From Branchipolynoe longqiensis (Eukaryota > Annelida > Polychaeta > Phyllodocida > Polynoidae), in contig CM059190.1 of NCBI GenBank assembly GCA_030323885.1, positions 103,028,483-103,092,482 of the forward strand: a stretch of 64,000 nucleotides of DNA. The letters are read 5' to 3'. The notes beneath the pieces were generated by a model, which worked only from the letters and a program-made list of their open reading frames with translations, made no database searches and was not told the origin of the DNA. The translations under genes and the position numbers were made by a program. This document shows positions 30,384 through 41,276 of this stretch, piece by piece (the stretch's first letter is position 1; each line of letters opens with the position of its first letter).

Positions 30384-32117
30384 GGTTTATGTGGGGATGT
30401 ATGGGATGTGTATAATGTGGGTGGTGTGTGCGGTGTAGGTTTATGTGGGGGGTGTATGAGATGTGTATAATGTGCATGGTGTGTGCGATGTTGGTTTATG
30501 TGGGGGTGTATGGGATGTGTATAATGTGGGTGGTGTGTGTGGTGTTGGTTTATGTGGGGGTGTATGGGATGTGTATAATGTGGGTGGTGTGTGGCGTGTT
30601 GGTTTATGTGGGGGTGTATGAGATGTGTATAATGTGGGTGTGTGTGCGATGTTGGTTTATGTGGGGTGTATGAGATGTGTTAATGTGGTGGTGTGTGTGG
30701 TGTTGGTTTATGTGGGTGGTGTATGGATGGGGGTGGATGGGTGTGTGCGATGTTGGTTTATGTGGGGGTGTATGAGATGTGTATAATGTGGGTGGTGTGT
30801 GTGGTTGTGGTTTATGTGGGGGTGTATGAGATGTGTATAATGTGCATGGTGTGTGTGGTGTTGGTTTATGTGGGGGTGTATGGGATGTGTATAATGTGGG
30901 TGGTGTGTGCGGTGTTGGTTTATGTGGGGGTGTATGGGATGTGTATAATGTGCATGGTGTGTGCGGTGTTGGTTTATGTGGGGGTGTATGGGATGTGTAT
31001 AATGTGGGTGGTGTGTGTGGTGTTGGTTTATGTGGGGGTGTATGAGATGTGTATAATGTGCATGGTGTGTGTGGTGTTGGTTTATGTGGGGGTGTATGGG
31101 ATGTGTATAATGTGGGTGGTGTGTGTGGTGTTGGTTTATGTGGGGGTGTATTGGATGTGTATAATTGTGGTGTGGCGATGTTGGTTTATGTGGGGGTGTA
31201 TGGGATTGTATAATGTGGGGTGGTGGTGTGGTGTTGGTTTATGTGGGGGTGTATGGGATGTGTATAATGTGGGTGGTGTGTGCGGTGTTGGTTTATGTGG
31301 GGGTGTATGGGATGTGTATAATGTGCATGGTGTGTGTGATGTTGGTTATGTGGGGGTGTAGGGATGTGTATAATGTGCATGGTGTGTGGATGTTGGTTTA
31401 TGTGGGGGTGTATGGGATGTGTATAATGTGCATGGTGTGTGCGATGTAGGTTTATGTGGGGGTGTATGGGATGTGTATAATGTGCATGGTGTGTGCGATG
31501 TTGGTTTATGTGGGGGTGTATGGGATGTGTATAATGTGCATGGTGTGTGCGGTGTTGGTTTATGTGGGGGTGTATGGGATGTGTATAATGTGGGTGGTGT
31601 GTGCGGTGTTGGTTTATGTGGGGGTGTATGGGATGTGTATAATGTGGGTGGTGTGTGTGGTGTTGGTTTATGTGGGGGTGTATGGGATGTGTATAATGTG
31701 CATGGTGTGTGCGATGTTGGTTTATGTGGGGGTGTATGGGATGTGTATAATGTGGGTGGTGTGTGTGGTGTAGGTTTATGTGGGGGTGTATGATATGTGT
31801 ATAATGTGCATGGTGTGTGTGGTGTTGGTTTATGTGGGGGTGTATGAGATGTGTATAATGTGTGTGCGATGTTGGTTCATGTGGGGGTGCATGAGATGTG
31901 TGTAATGTGCATCGTGTGTGTGGTGTTGGTTTATATGGGGTGTATCAGATGTGTATAATGTGGGTGGTGTGTGTGGTGTTGGTTTATGTGGGGGTGTATG
32001 GGATGTGCATAATGTGGGTGGTGTGTGTGGTGTAGGTTTATGTGGGGGTGTATGGGATGTGTATAATGTGCATGGGGTGTGGGGTGTTGGTTTATGTGGG
32101 GGTGTATGAGATGTGTT
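30384..32117 (+). repeat. 54-bp minisatellite, about 32 units
   Basis: The unit consists of TTGGTTTATGTGGGGGTGTA, TGGGATGTGTATAATGTG and a switch between GGTGGTGTGTG and CATGGTGTGTG. The 54-bp period is a multiple of three, so three plus-strand frames stay open for long runs, which explains the ORFs. One-base slips near 30650-30720 and 31160-31230 break them. Confidence 0.95.
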
Positions 32118-32261
32118 TTATTTCTATGAAGCTCTTTTCTCAGAGGGATTATTTAGTCACTTATTGCCGGTGTGTTTTTGTGCTTTAATATGTAAAGAAC
32201 TCCAGCGGAAAACCCTGTAAATGCCAATCCAACATTTTTATTAAAATAACAGATTTATATC

Positions 32262-33057
32262 AGCTGTATATGTCTACGTTGAAATTGGCATGAAAATCTG
32301 AAATGGTCAGATTTATGTTATTCGACAGCAAAAACTTTCTCTGATGCACTTTTGAAGTAGTTAAATTTGTGTCAAATGACAGCAAAATATAACTCGCAAA
32401 ACTACTAAAATTACAATGGGTGATACGGTTCAGTTTCTCACAGACCGGACAGCACATACCACATTCTTTGATGAACTAGTTGTGAACCACGGGTTGGAAC
32501 GGAAAATAGCCCAAACTGCAAGCAAAGGCTCACACATGCGCATTAAAGACTCAGGCATGCGCAGTAAAGACTCACACATGCGCAGTAAGATGGGTCACTC
32601 AGCCAGATCACACACAGAGTTTTCACTATTACCACTTATCTTGTGATGAAATGGTTATGGAGCAATGAAACAAATATAGGAATATAACAAATTTACCTTT
32701 TGAAGGTTTGACTTCAATGTTTATCTCAAATCTTTGCTTGTCGTTTACAGGGTTTTGTGTATTGACTCTTCTATTTGTCTTACCCCCCCCCCCCCCAAGT
32801 ATAATTCATGAGGTAACTGCTGTTTAGTTTTTCTAGACTTCTTTTCCAATGTCAAACACAAACACAATTGTTTGAGTTTCTCCGAACAACTGAAACATAT
32901 CACCCCATGATATTTTAGAAGTTTTGCGAGTTAAACTTTGCTGTCATTTGAAACAAATTTAACAACTTCAAAAGTGCATCAGAGAAAGTTGTTGCTGTCG
33001 TATAACATAAATCTGACCATTTCAGATTTCCGTGCAAATTTCAATGTCGGCATATAA
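32262..33057. repeat. Inverted repeat with arms of about 138 bp
   Basis: The left arm 32262-32402 contains GAAATTGGCATGAAAATCTG, GGTCAGATTTATGTTATTCG and AACTCGCAAAACT. The right arm 32923-33057 is its complement with a few changes. A SINE-B piece lies in the loop. It looks like a foldback element that received a SINE. Confidence 0.8.
32430..32625 (-). mobile_element. SINE-B fragment with alternative 5-prime head
   Basis: The SINE-B body (CACAGACCGGACAGCACATA to AATAGCCCAAACTGCAAGCA) is followed, where the tRNA-like head should be, by three tandem CTCACACATGCGCAGTAAAG-type modules and GATGGGTCACTCAGCCAG. The same head is at 34180-34275, so this is a true subfamily and not a random junction. 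Confidence 0.75.
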
Positions 33058-33427
33058 ATGTGATTAACCAAACTGACAGAATAAATACCACCACCCTTTT
33101 GACATGAATGTGGCATTTGCTGCTGGAACAGCATTAAGCCATCAGCAATCAATCCGTCATATCTGTGTTATTTCTCCCCTGACCTATTCAGTCACTGCCA
33201 TTTAGTAGTTTGTGTTTCATGCCTGTGCGCTGGTTTTCTTCTGTTAGGTAATAATTATTAGGTCACTCGGAAGAAGTGTTCCATGTCTGTGTTTGCATGT
33301 TTTTACCCACCACCCCACCCCATCCGCCCTCTCCCCCAACATCGGTCGCCAAAATGTATTATTTTGAAACAATCTAATAGAGAATATGGGAGAAACCCTA
33401 GAAGGGAACTACTTACAATCAGAACAA
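33058..33427. other. Unassigned sequence
   Basis: Includes a short C-rich patch (33305-33340). No feature is recognised. Confidence 0.35.
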
Positions 33428-33676
33428 TGACTTAACAGTTGATACTTGTTGCTTCCTAGCCAGGCAGCAGGCATTATTAGGATAGGGCAAGCACTGGTTG
33501 GCTCAGTGTCAGGATAATGTGACTGAGTAGGATATCAGGTCTCGATACTGGAGGTCTGATCTCCCAGTGGGGCAGCACTACAAAGTCGCCATGAGTGTGC
33601 ACTGTCACAAGTTGCTACCCGTCCTGATATGACCGTAGATGTTTCCAGGACGTAAAACTCCAACAACCAACCAACT
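33428..33676 (+). mobile_element. SINE-A copy lacking the head
   Basis: Starts at the TTGATACTTGTTGCTTCCTA segment and runs to the tail AAACTCCAACAACCAACCAA. 5-prime truncated. Confidence 0.85.
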
Positions 33677-33917
33677 TGACCAACGCACGGCAACATACGG
33701 TAGGTAGGTAGGCTGGGTGGGATGGGGTCGGGGTCGGGGGGTTTGCAGGTTAGGCGCCTGCATGTACACTGAATAGCTTAGACCGGCGGGGCGGCTGGCT
33801 GGGGAGGTGGCGCCGCCTGGTGTGATCTGGGCGTACTACTGCGCTTTGGCCGACCTGTCCCGTCAGCCACTGCGCGCTCTCTCTGCGCCGTTCTGCGCAG
33901 TAAAGACTGACACAAAC

Positions 33918-34275
33918 TTAAAAAGCTTGTTTTATTTAACAACGCCTCTAGAGCGCATTGATTTTTGTCTCATTGGCTATTGGATGACAAACATATGGTC
34001 ATTCTGACATATTTCTTTGGAGGAAACCCGCATCTGCCACATGGCCTCTTTCCGATAAGCAGCAGGGGGTATTTTTTATATGCACTTTCCCACAGACAGG
34101 ACATCACATACCACAGCCTTTGATGAACCAGTTGTGGATCACTGGTTGGAACGGAAAATAGCCCAAACTGCAAGCAAATACTCACACATGTGCAGTAAAG
34201 ACTCACGCATGCGCAACGAAGACTCCCAGATGCGCAGTAAGATGGGTCACTCGGCCAGGTCACACGCGGAGTGCT
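33918..34275 (-). mobile_element. SINE-B copy with alternative 5-prime head
   Basis: The body is complete from the tail (AAGCTTGTTTTATTTAACAA) to GCCCAAACTGCAAGCAAA, then three modules ACTCACACATGTGCAGTAAA, ACTCACGCATGCGCAACGAA and ACTCCCAGATGCGCAGTAAG, then GGGTCACTCGGCCAG. No A- or B-box is evident in this head. Confidence 0.82.
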
Positions 34276-34299
34276 CCTGTTATTGTTACAATATTTGTA

Positions 34300-34475
34300 A
34301 CGTAAAACCTCTCTATACCGACCCCTCCACAGATCGACCAATCCCATATATCGATCGCTTTATTTGGGTCCCAACAATACCATTGTAAGGATATTCTAAC
34401 TCTAAACCGATCACCTTCCTAAATGGATCACTTAAAGTCGGTCCCATGGTCGGTCGATTTAGAGAGGTTTTACTG
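34300..34475 (-). mobile_element. MITE-5 copy
   Basis: Ends CGTAAAACCTCTCTATACCG and GAGAGGTTTTACTG. The internal sequence matches the reverse of 48535-48688 (CGATCGCTTTATTTGGGTCC). TA precedes the left end; the right flank is AA. Confidence 0.8.
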
Positions 34476-34532
34476 AACTTTGTTGTGTTATGCACACATG
34501 CTCTTGTTATAGTTAGTCTACTTACAGCTTTA

Positions 34533-35649
34533 GCCGTGGTTACACGGGGAATTGTGAAACGATCTAGACAAAGCGATTTATATGAAGCGTTTTAGATGCG
34601 TGTTTACACGGCGGAGTTTGAAAGTGTATCGGCGCCGGGAACCAGCAGGCGCCTGTAGCCGGCAAGCACTGCTATTTGTTTAGTTTACACACGTCGATTC
34701 GACGCAGATGTAGCTGCTACGTTAATATCGCTTGGAATTTAAGGTTAATTTAATTAAATTTCATTATTTGAGTCTGTAATTCTGTTAAATATGATCGCAT
34801 TCACTAGATTTCGGCCTAATCGGGCCCTAACACTGCTGGGCACCAGCGATTAGTTACAGCTGCATCTGTAGCCGGCGAGCATCACTATTTTACACTATTG
34901 CCACCCGGGAACCAGCTGAATCGCTTCATCTATACTACCTCGTGAGGTGGTGTAAGCTGCGTTTACACGGGCGAGTTGAAACGCCCCAGCTGGAACCAGT
35001 TGCCTAGTTCGTTTTAAATGTGTCCGTGTAAACGCGGCACTGCAGCGTTTTAGGGCTTAACCGTTTCGGCTGGAACGTTCCGCGTATACCACCTAATCAG
35101 GTGGTCTACAGGAAACGTTTCAGCTGGTTCCCGGGCGGCGATAGTGTACAATAGCGGTGCTCGCCGGATACAGGCTCAGCTGTAACTTTACACTGGTGCC
35201 CAGCTGTGTTATGGACCGAATAGAACGAAATCTATTGAATGCGGTCATATGTAACAGAATTACATACTCAAATGATGAAATTTAATTAAATTAACCCTAA
35301 ATTCCAAGTGATATTAACGTAGCAGCTACATCGGCGTCGAATCGACGAGTGTAAACAAAACAAATAGCAGTGCTCGCCGGCAACAGGGGGAGAATCCGCG
35401 CATGCGCAGAAGCCACAACACGTCTGAAAATACGATACCGTGTAAACGCGCCACGAGAACGTTTCAGGTAGAACGCTTTGTCTTGAATCGTTTTACTTTT
35501 GCCCGTGTAAACGCAGCTATAGATGAACTGTTTCATATGAATCGATTCAGCCCTAAAACGCCTCAGAGTCGCGTTTACATGCCAAATGTGAGTCGATCTA
35601 GGCAAGTGGTTTCATATGAAGCGTTTTAAATTGCCCGTGTAAACAGGGC
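34533..35649 (-). mobile_element. MITE-2, outer copy, itself interrupted by MITE-2
   Basis: TIRs GCCGTGGTTACACGGGG and CCCGTGTAAACAGGGC, flanked by TTTA at 34529-34532 and 35650-35653. Without the inner copy (34956-35517) the element is 555 bp, close to the 550-bp copies at 40727 and 59790, and the central palindrome ACCACCTCGTGAGGTGGT is rejoined. There is no coding capacity. Confidence 0.85.
34956..35517 (+). mobile_element. MITE-2, inner nested copy (562 bp)
   Basis: TIRs GCTGCGTTTACACGGGC and GCCCGTGTAAACGCAGC are perfect over 17 bp. It is flanked by TAA and TAT, inserted in the centre of another MITE-2. The interior follows the family order, including ACCACCTAATCAGGTGGT and ATTAACGTAGCAGCTACATC. 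Confidence 0.85.
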
Positions 35650-35883
35650 TTTAGTCTACTTACTGTGCTGTGTCATGAACACTCTGCTCTTGTTAGTGTT
35701 ACACTACCTAAGGCTTACTACTTTGCCGTATCATACACAAGTTATTGTCATTGTTATACTACCTATAACTTACTACAATATTCTGGTTCTAGCGACACCC
35801 CCCCCCCCCCCCCAACCCCCCACCCGTCAAATCCCCCTCCCCCCGCCCTGCTTTTGTTTTTGTTCGAATAATCCCACCAACGC

Positions 35884-36112
35884 TGGTCGCTTCCTAGCCT
35901 GGCGCTCGGCATTATTAGGATAGGGCAAGGACTGGTCGGCTGAGTGTCTGGATAATGTGACTGGGTGGGATATCAGGACATGGGGCTGGTGGTCTGGTCT
36001 CTGAGTGGGGCAGCACTATAAAGTCACCATGAGTGTGCACTGTCATAAGTCGGTACCTGTCCTGATATGACCTTAGATGTTGCCAGGACGTAAAACTCCA
36101 ACAACCAACAAA
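35884..36112 (+). mobile_element. SINE-A copy lacking the head
   Basis: From GTCGCTTCCTAGCCTGGCGC to the tail ACTCCAACAACCAACAAACC. A C-rich run precedes it at 35797-35860. Confidence 0.85.
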
Positions 36113-36476
36113 CCCGCAGGTTCCCGCAACTGCACCTGGTCGAGTGTGGTGGAGTGTTTTGTGGGGTGGGTGTGGGTGTGGGTGTGGGTGTGGGTGTGGG
36201 TGTGGGTGTGGGTGTGGGTCGGTGTGGGTTAGAGAGCTGTAGCTTCGTCAGCCTTGTCATGGGGACACTGTTGATCCGAACCGCCATATAGACGCCCCCC
36301 CCCCCACACGCACACACGTTGTATGTATGGTGCACTGGTGGATCAAGTACGCAGAAAGAAGAAAAAAAAACACACACAAAAAAACTATTTCGTCAATAGA
36401 ATCGTGAGCCAAATATCAAATATGCTTCATATTAAAAGTCAAGGTTCGTAATGGTTGGCTTTGCCTTAGATAAAAG
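36113..36476. other. Unassigned; (GGGTGT)n at 36160-36216
   Basis: The hexamer GGGTGT is repeated about nine times, then there is unrecognised sequence with a C-run (36294-36305) and an A-run (36361-36369). Confidence 0.6.
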
Positions 36477-36478
36477 GT

Positions 36479-36735
36479 TTACCCCCTACTTGCAGTACAG
36501 GGTGAATACCAACCGTATATAAAAGCTGGCGAAAACTGCTTTAGTATGGAAGAGGAAGTAGAACCCCTGGTTCCAGTATCAAATGGATATTTATAATGGC
36601 ACAGAGTTGGTGAAATGGGAGAGAATGCAAAAAGGCAAGATGGCGGTGATAGAAGGCTGTCGATTTCACTTTTCAAGTCTATTAAAATACATGTTTTATT
36701 ATATTTTTAAAATAAAAAAATAGCAAGGGAATATG
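36479..36735 (+). mobile_element. MITE-3, partial copy
   Basis: Begins after TA with GATAAAAGGTTTACCCCCTA, continues through AAAAGGCAAGATGGCGGTGA and TCGATTTCACTTTTCAAGTC, and ends in an A/T-rich stretch. It is the inverted counterpart of the right half of the adjacent full copy. Confidence 0.75.
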
Positions 36736-36737
36736 TA

Positions 36738-37140
36738 GATACAAGATTCACCCCGTACTGCTGCAGTAGGGGTGCAAACCAACCCTATGTAAAAGCTGTG
36801 GAAAAAACGGGTCAATGAATTGAGAGCCTAATTTCACAATGTAAGAAGCAACAATTATTCTTTACATCTGTATTATTATTAGCCCGCTACCTTTGAGTTG
36901 AAAAATATAATATAATATCTAGTTTAATAAGATTTAAAAGTGAAATCGACGGCGTTCTATGGCCGCCACCTTGTCTTTTTGCATTCTCTCTCATTCACCA
37001 ACTCTGTGTTGATATAAATAACCATTTGACACTGGTGCAAGGCATTCTACTTGTTGTTCCATACTCACGCTATTTTCGACCGTATTTATATAGGGTTGGT
37101 ATTCACCCGTGTACTACAAGTACCGGGTGAATCTTTTATC
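36738..37140 (+). mobile_element. MITE-3, full copy (403 bp, TA duplication)
   Basis: TIRs of about 40 bp: GATACAAGATTCACCCCGTA at the left, TACCGGGTGAATCTTTTATC at the right, with TA at 36736-36737 and 37141-37142. A TA duplication suits Tc1/mariner-type non-autonomous elements. A further end scrap lies at 37241-37279. Confidence 0.85.
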
Positions 37141-37280
37141 TAGGGAATATGAAGACGTATATAAAGAATAAATGTTGCTTCTTAAATTAAGAATTTATCA
37201 GCTCAGTTCATTTCCCCACCATGTCGAAATTCTTCTCCAGGTTTTATATAGGGTTGGTATTCAACCCTGTACTACAAGTT

Positions 37281-37720
37281 TGATTGGTTGATTGATTGGT
37301 GGTTTCTTTACAATTGTTGGGTTTTTTTTCAACCGTCGCTTTTACAGAATGCAAAAGCACAGAATCAAATTTGTGTCAGTAGGCACTGTGGATTTAAAAA
37401 GCTCATAAAAATCAGTTACATAATTTGTGGCTAAGGGAAATAAAATTTAGATATAGCTAAAGGTTGTTAATTGATCTAATGGGTTTAATAGACTATGAGA
37501 TCGTATAGACCAGCTGCCCTCCAAAAGGCTAAAATGTTTTCTTGTTTTACTTTTGTGAAAAGGTTGCGCATGCTGCCTGCAGTGTAAAACTGTTGGTGCA
37601 GGGCCAAGAAATCGACACAACTTAATAAAAATGTGTTTGGGTGTAAGTGGGGACTGACACCCAACACATTCAGGGGGAGGGTCCCCCTTGAACAGAAAAT
37701 ACGATGACAGAGACAGTCCA
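37281..37720 (-). pseudogene. LINE ORF2 C-terminal remnant with 3-prime tail
   Basis: On the minus strand, near 37695-37620, a frame reads GDPPPECVGCQSPLTPKHIF, the C-x2-C-x8-H zinc-knuckle-like end found after the RNase H or RT region of several LINE ORF2 proteins. A frameshift then leads to a segment ending AGLYDLIVY and a stop at about 37488. The 3-prime UTR ends GTAAAGAAACCACC plus (AATC)n near 37281. It is non-functional: only the last 80 to 90 codons remain, with a frameshift. Clade is not certain (I/Jockey-like ends look similar). Confidence 0.6.
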
Positions 37721-38184
37721 GGTAAAAATGTAAAATTTAAGACCTAAATGCACTGGGATTGGTCCCACTGCTTCACTGGTCACAGCTGGTCAGTGTATTA
37801 TTAACAACCCCACCCCAACAACATAATTCATAAACTCACATAACTAACTACATTAGAGTTACACTAGAATTTTCCTAACAAACCAACATTTATATACGGC
37901 TTGCCTAACTGCAACTGAACATTAAAACTTACTACAAGTTTACTAACTGAATACAGAAGATAACTTCTGCTTACATTCTAAATACTATGTAAATACTCAC
38001 ATTAATCTATGTAAATACTCACATTAATCTGACTAATATTGATCTGGTTATATGACATTACTGTACCATATTGTTATGGAACATTTGGGTTTCAGAATTT
38101 CATTGTGTTACATAGTGCAAATTGTGTATTCAACAGGTATTGTACACCTTATTCTATATTCCTTTTGTGTAAATAACCCTGAAT
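37721..38184. other. Unassigned A/T-rich sequence, possible LINE 3-prime UTR
   Basis: TATGTAAATACTCACATTAATC is nearly duplicated at 37987 and 38010. It leads into the hairpin-bearing LINE end at 38185-38260, so part may be its UTR. Confidence 0.35.
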
Positions 38185-38260
38185 TGAAAAATGGCTGGAA
38201 GACCAGTGCTTCGGCACTGACAAAAGACTTATTCAGCAGAATAAACATATTTACCCCCCC
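38185..38260 (+). mobile_element. LINE 3-prime end with TTCG hairpin
   Basis: GGCTGGAAGACCAGTGCTTC with GGCACTGACAAAAGACTTAT, then CAGAATAAAC. CAGTGC-TTCG-GCACTG is a perfect six-base stem with a tetraloop. The same arrangement, with CCCG as loop, is at 55091-55150. It resembles CR1/L2-type LINE 3-prime ends; the clade is inference. Confidence 0.6.
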
Positions 38261-38280
38261 CCCAAAATTAAAAAATAGAG

Positions 38281-38300
38281 GGGAATCTTTTATCTAGCTT
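38281..38300 (+). mobile_element. MITE-3 end scrap
   Basis: GGGAATCTTTTATCTAGC matches the right end of MITE-3 (GGGTGAATCTTTTATC then TA). Confidence 0.5.
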
Positions 38301-38651
38301 TGCCTGGTCCGACTGTACCAGAATTCACTCGGCTGAACATCAGTTGAGCCGACTTTCCGGTGTGCGCACTGTGCGGGTCTTGATTGGGCAGCTGGACAGT
38401 TAACGGACTACTTATTGTCTGGCTAACTGAGTAATCCATGGTAGAACCCGGGGGTTCGAATCCCACAATCTGCCACATGGATTTTGAAGATGGAGTAGAC
38501 AACTGAATTGGAGGATGCTGTAATTATGGGGAATGTAGTAGATGGATTAGGAACAGTATAGACAATCAAATCACTCCCACCTAAATAATACATGCATAAC
38601 ATCCTACATTCACATAAACTACACTGATATACACATACATTTGTAACCATT
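38301..38651. other. Unassigned, with a tRNA-like B-box word
   Basis: GGGGTTCGAATCCCACAAT at 38450 is a good B-box, but no A-box or SINE body of a known family surrounds it. No gene is recognised. Confidence 0.4.
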
Positions 38652-39561
38652 TGTAAAATATTCCGATATACGGCATAGGGGAGAATGCAAATATTCTATT
38701 ACTGATCGGTGTACGTGACCAGGCAGATATATGTATATATATATGTATGGGCTGGTGTAGATAAAAGATTCACCTGGTACTTGTAGTACACGGGTGAAGA
38801 TCAGCCTTATATAAAAATGGTCGAAAAATCGGGCTAATGAAATGAGTCTTTATGAGAGCCTAATTTCTCAATCTAAGAAGCAACATTTATTCTAGTTTTG
38901 AGTTGGAAAATATAATAAAACATATACTTTAATGCAATTTAAAAGTGAAATCGACAGTGTTCTCTGGCCACCATCTTGTCTTTTTGCATTCTCGCCGATT
39001 TCACCAACTCTGTGCCTATATGAGTAGCCATTTGATACTGGAGCCACAGTTTCTAGTTCATGTTCCATACTAAACCTATTTTCGCCCGTATTTACGCTAC
39101 GTTGTCCTTCACCCGTGTACTACAAGTACTGGGTGAATCTTTTATCTAGGGTTGGTGGTGCCTGAGTGGGATCTAAATAGACATAGTGGTGCTGGCAGGT
39201 CTGGGTGTGAGTGCACTCAGGGCCTACCCCCTTTGCTGGGATAGTGATCACCACACTCAAAGGTCAAGGTTGGTGGTGGCCATGGGGCCATACAGCTTGG
39301 TGGTAGTGGGCAGACCACTGGTATCCAAGGGACCAGGAATGCTGGATCCCTATTGGTAGGGCCAAGAATGCTTGTTTTCCATTGGGGGAAAGGTGTGAGG
39401 CGATACTCTACAATGAACCCATGTAAACATATAAATAATAAACCAGAAGGCTTGACTCTCTCTTCTTCGTTAGACTTTATACTCTTCCTTTCTCTTTGTC
39501 TGTATTGATTTCACTATAGCCTGCCTACACAACCACAGATTCCAGCCTTAGCCATTTTACA
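38652..39561 (+). mobile_element. Solo LTR (LTR-1) split by MITE-3
   Basis: Begins TGTAAAATATTCCGATAT and ends GCCATTTTACA. A 4-bp CATT flanks it (38648-38651 and 39562-39565), as expected of a solo LTR. Less the MITE it is about 520 bp. It carries AATAATAAACCAGAAGG near 39446 as the polyadenylation-signal region, followed by pyrimidine-rich DNA and CACTATAGCCTGCCTACACA, shared with 8032-8589. Confidence 0.75.
38760..39146 (+). mobile_element. MITE-3, full copy (387 bp) inside LTR-1
   Basis: TIRs GATAAAAGATTCACCTGGTA and TACTGGGTGAATCTTTTATC, flanked by TA at 38758-38759 and 39147-39148. The LTR copy at 8032-8589 has no MITE at this place, so insertion followed LTR integration. Confidence 0.88.
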
Positions 39562-39565
39562 CATT

Positions 39566-40616
39566 GTTCGCTCTGGTGTCGTCCAAGTATTAATAGGTTA
39601 ATTAGAGCAAGACTAATGGGTGCCTGATTAATGGCTTTGTGAAAGTAGTTGGCCAAAGGGATGGTGTAATAAATTCATTAATTATTCCTTAGAAACAACC
39701 CCAAATCATTAGTTAATGCACCCGTATCTAAGTTGCAGATTCGTTGGTTGGTTATTGGAGGTTTACATCCTGGCAACATACAAGGTCATATCAGGGGCCA
39801 TATGCAGGAGTCAGTGTTAGCGGGGTTTGGTGTTAGAGCCTGTTACCGTTTTGCTATCACCGAAGTCGGGACCTGTGTTAAGTAATATGCAGGAGCGCGT
39901 AACAAGCTGAATCGAGCGGCAACATTTTTTTCTTTTTCTTAATTCCGGTGTTTTTATATTCCTCTAAATGTGCATATTGTCAGCGGGTGAGCCATTGGTC
40001 TTCGGACTAGCCCTCGTGACACTAAAAATGATATAGCTGACGGCGTAGCGTGAATGTGGGGTTTCCGTGATGGGAGGCACTAATTAATGCCTAGGTCACA
40101 AATGCTGCGATCGCCGTACGGTGCTGTGGTCTGCAGTGTCTGTTGCGATGTATGCAAATGTTACGGCGTTGCGGTCTGCGGTTTATCTAGTCACAAATCG
40201 TACGGTCACCGCAAGGCATCGATCACCGTTCGGCACCTTAAGTGTTGTTGTGTCGGCGCACAACAGACTTTTTAAGACATTTTAAGACATTTTTGTATTC
40301 ACAATTTCTATACATTATTGCACAAACATATTATTCTACATATAAGTATTTCCATAATCCACCCTTCCGATATTTTCTCTATTGGGTTGCATAGCAACCA
40401 TCAAAGACGGTATTGCGGGAGTAATTAGTGCACAATGTGAATACAGGAGGGCCTAGAACTGAAACTCCACGGGACACCAAGGCCTTGACAGTTTTAATAA
40501 GACCAGAGTAGGGCATATTCCATGAAAACAGGGCTTATGTCACTCATAACTGTGCAGAATTATATTAATTGTGTTAATTATGTAACCAATTACGCCCAGA
40601 TATGATTGTACAATCG
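39566..40616. other. Unassigned; SINE-A tail scrap at 39741-39797
   Basis: The scrap GTTGGTTATTGGAGGTTTAC is SINE-A tail in reverse. Between 40020 and 40270, words such as GTACGGT and CACCGTNCGG recur on both strands, hinting at a decayed foldback element. A 62-codon frame there is not protein-like. Confidence 0.4.
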
Positions 40617-40716
40617 CTCTCTCTCTCTCTGTTTCTCTGTCTCTGTTTCTCTCTCTGTCTCTCTCCCTCTCTCTGTCTCTCTCTTTGTCTCTGCCTCTGC
40701 CTCTCTCTCTCTCTCT
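40617..40716 (+). repeat. (CT)n-rich microsatellite
   Basis: CTCTCTCTGTTTCTCTGTCT-type sequence ending directly before MITE-2. Confidence 0.95.
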
Positions 40717-40726
40717 TGTTTGTATA

Positions 40727-41276
40727 GCCGTGTTTACACGGGTGATTTAAAACGTTTCATATGAAACCACTTGCCTAGATCGACACACATTTGGCGTGTA
40801 AACGCGACTCTGAGGCGTTTTAGGGCTGAATCGCTTCATATGAAACGGTTCATCTATACCACCTCGGGAGGTGGTTTATATGAAGCGATTCAGCTGGTTC
40901 GTGGGCGGCGATAGTATAAAATAGTAGTGCTTGCCAGCTACAGGCGAAGCAGTAACTAATCGCTGGTGCCCGGCAGTGTTAGGGCCCGATTACGCCGAAA
41001 TCTAGTGAATGCGATCATATTTAACAGAATTACAGACTCAAATAATGAAATTTAATTAAATTAACCTTAAATTCCAAGCGATATTAACGTAGCAGCTACA
41101 TCTGCGTCGAATCGACGTGTGTAAACTAAACAAATAGCAGTGCTTGCCGGCTACAGGCGCCTGCTGGTTCCCGGCGCCAACACACTTTCCAACTCTGCCG
41201 TGTAAACATGCCTCTAAAACGCTTCATATAAATCGCCTTGTCTAGAACGTTTCACAATTCCCCGTGTAAACACGGC
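40727..41276 (+). mobile_element. MITE-2, full copy (550 bp)
   Basis: TIRs GCCGTGTTTACACGGG and CCCGTGTAAACACGGC are perfect over 16 bp. Central palindrome ACCACCTCGGGAGGTGGT. The right half contains GATTACGCCGAAATCTAGTG and ATTAACGTAGCAGCTACATC. Flanks ATA / TTA are an imperfect duplication. It is the cleanest reference copy in the window. Confidence 0.9.

Larger units (their letters stand above)
34485..35790 (+). repeat. Short minisatellite split by MITE-2
   Basis: Units of about 50 bp with GCTCTTGTTATAGTTAGTCT / CTTACTACTTTGCCG words lie at 34485-34530 and 35651-35790. The exact 13-mer TTAGTCTACTTAC is found on both sides of MITE-2 (34513 and 35651). The 1.1-kb MITE-2 insertion sits inside the array. 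Confidence 0.6.
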
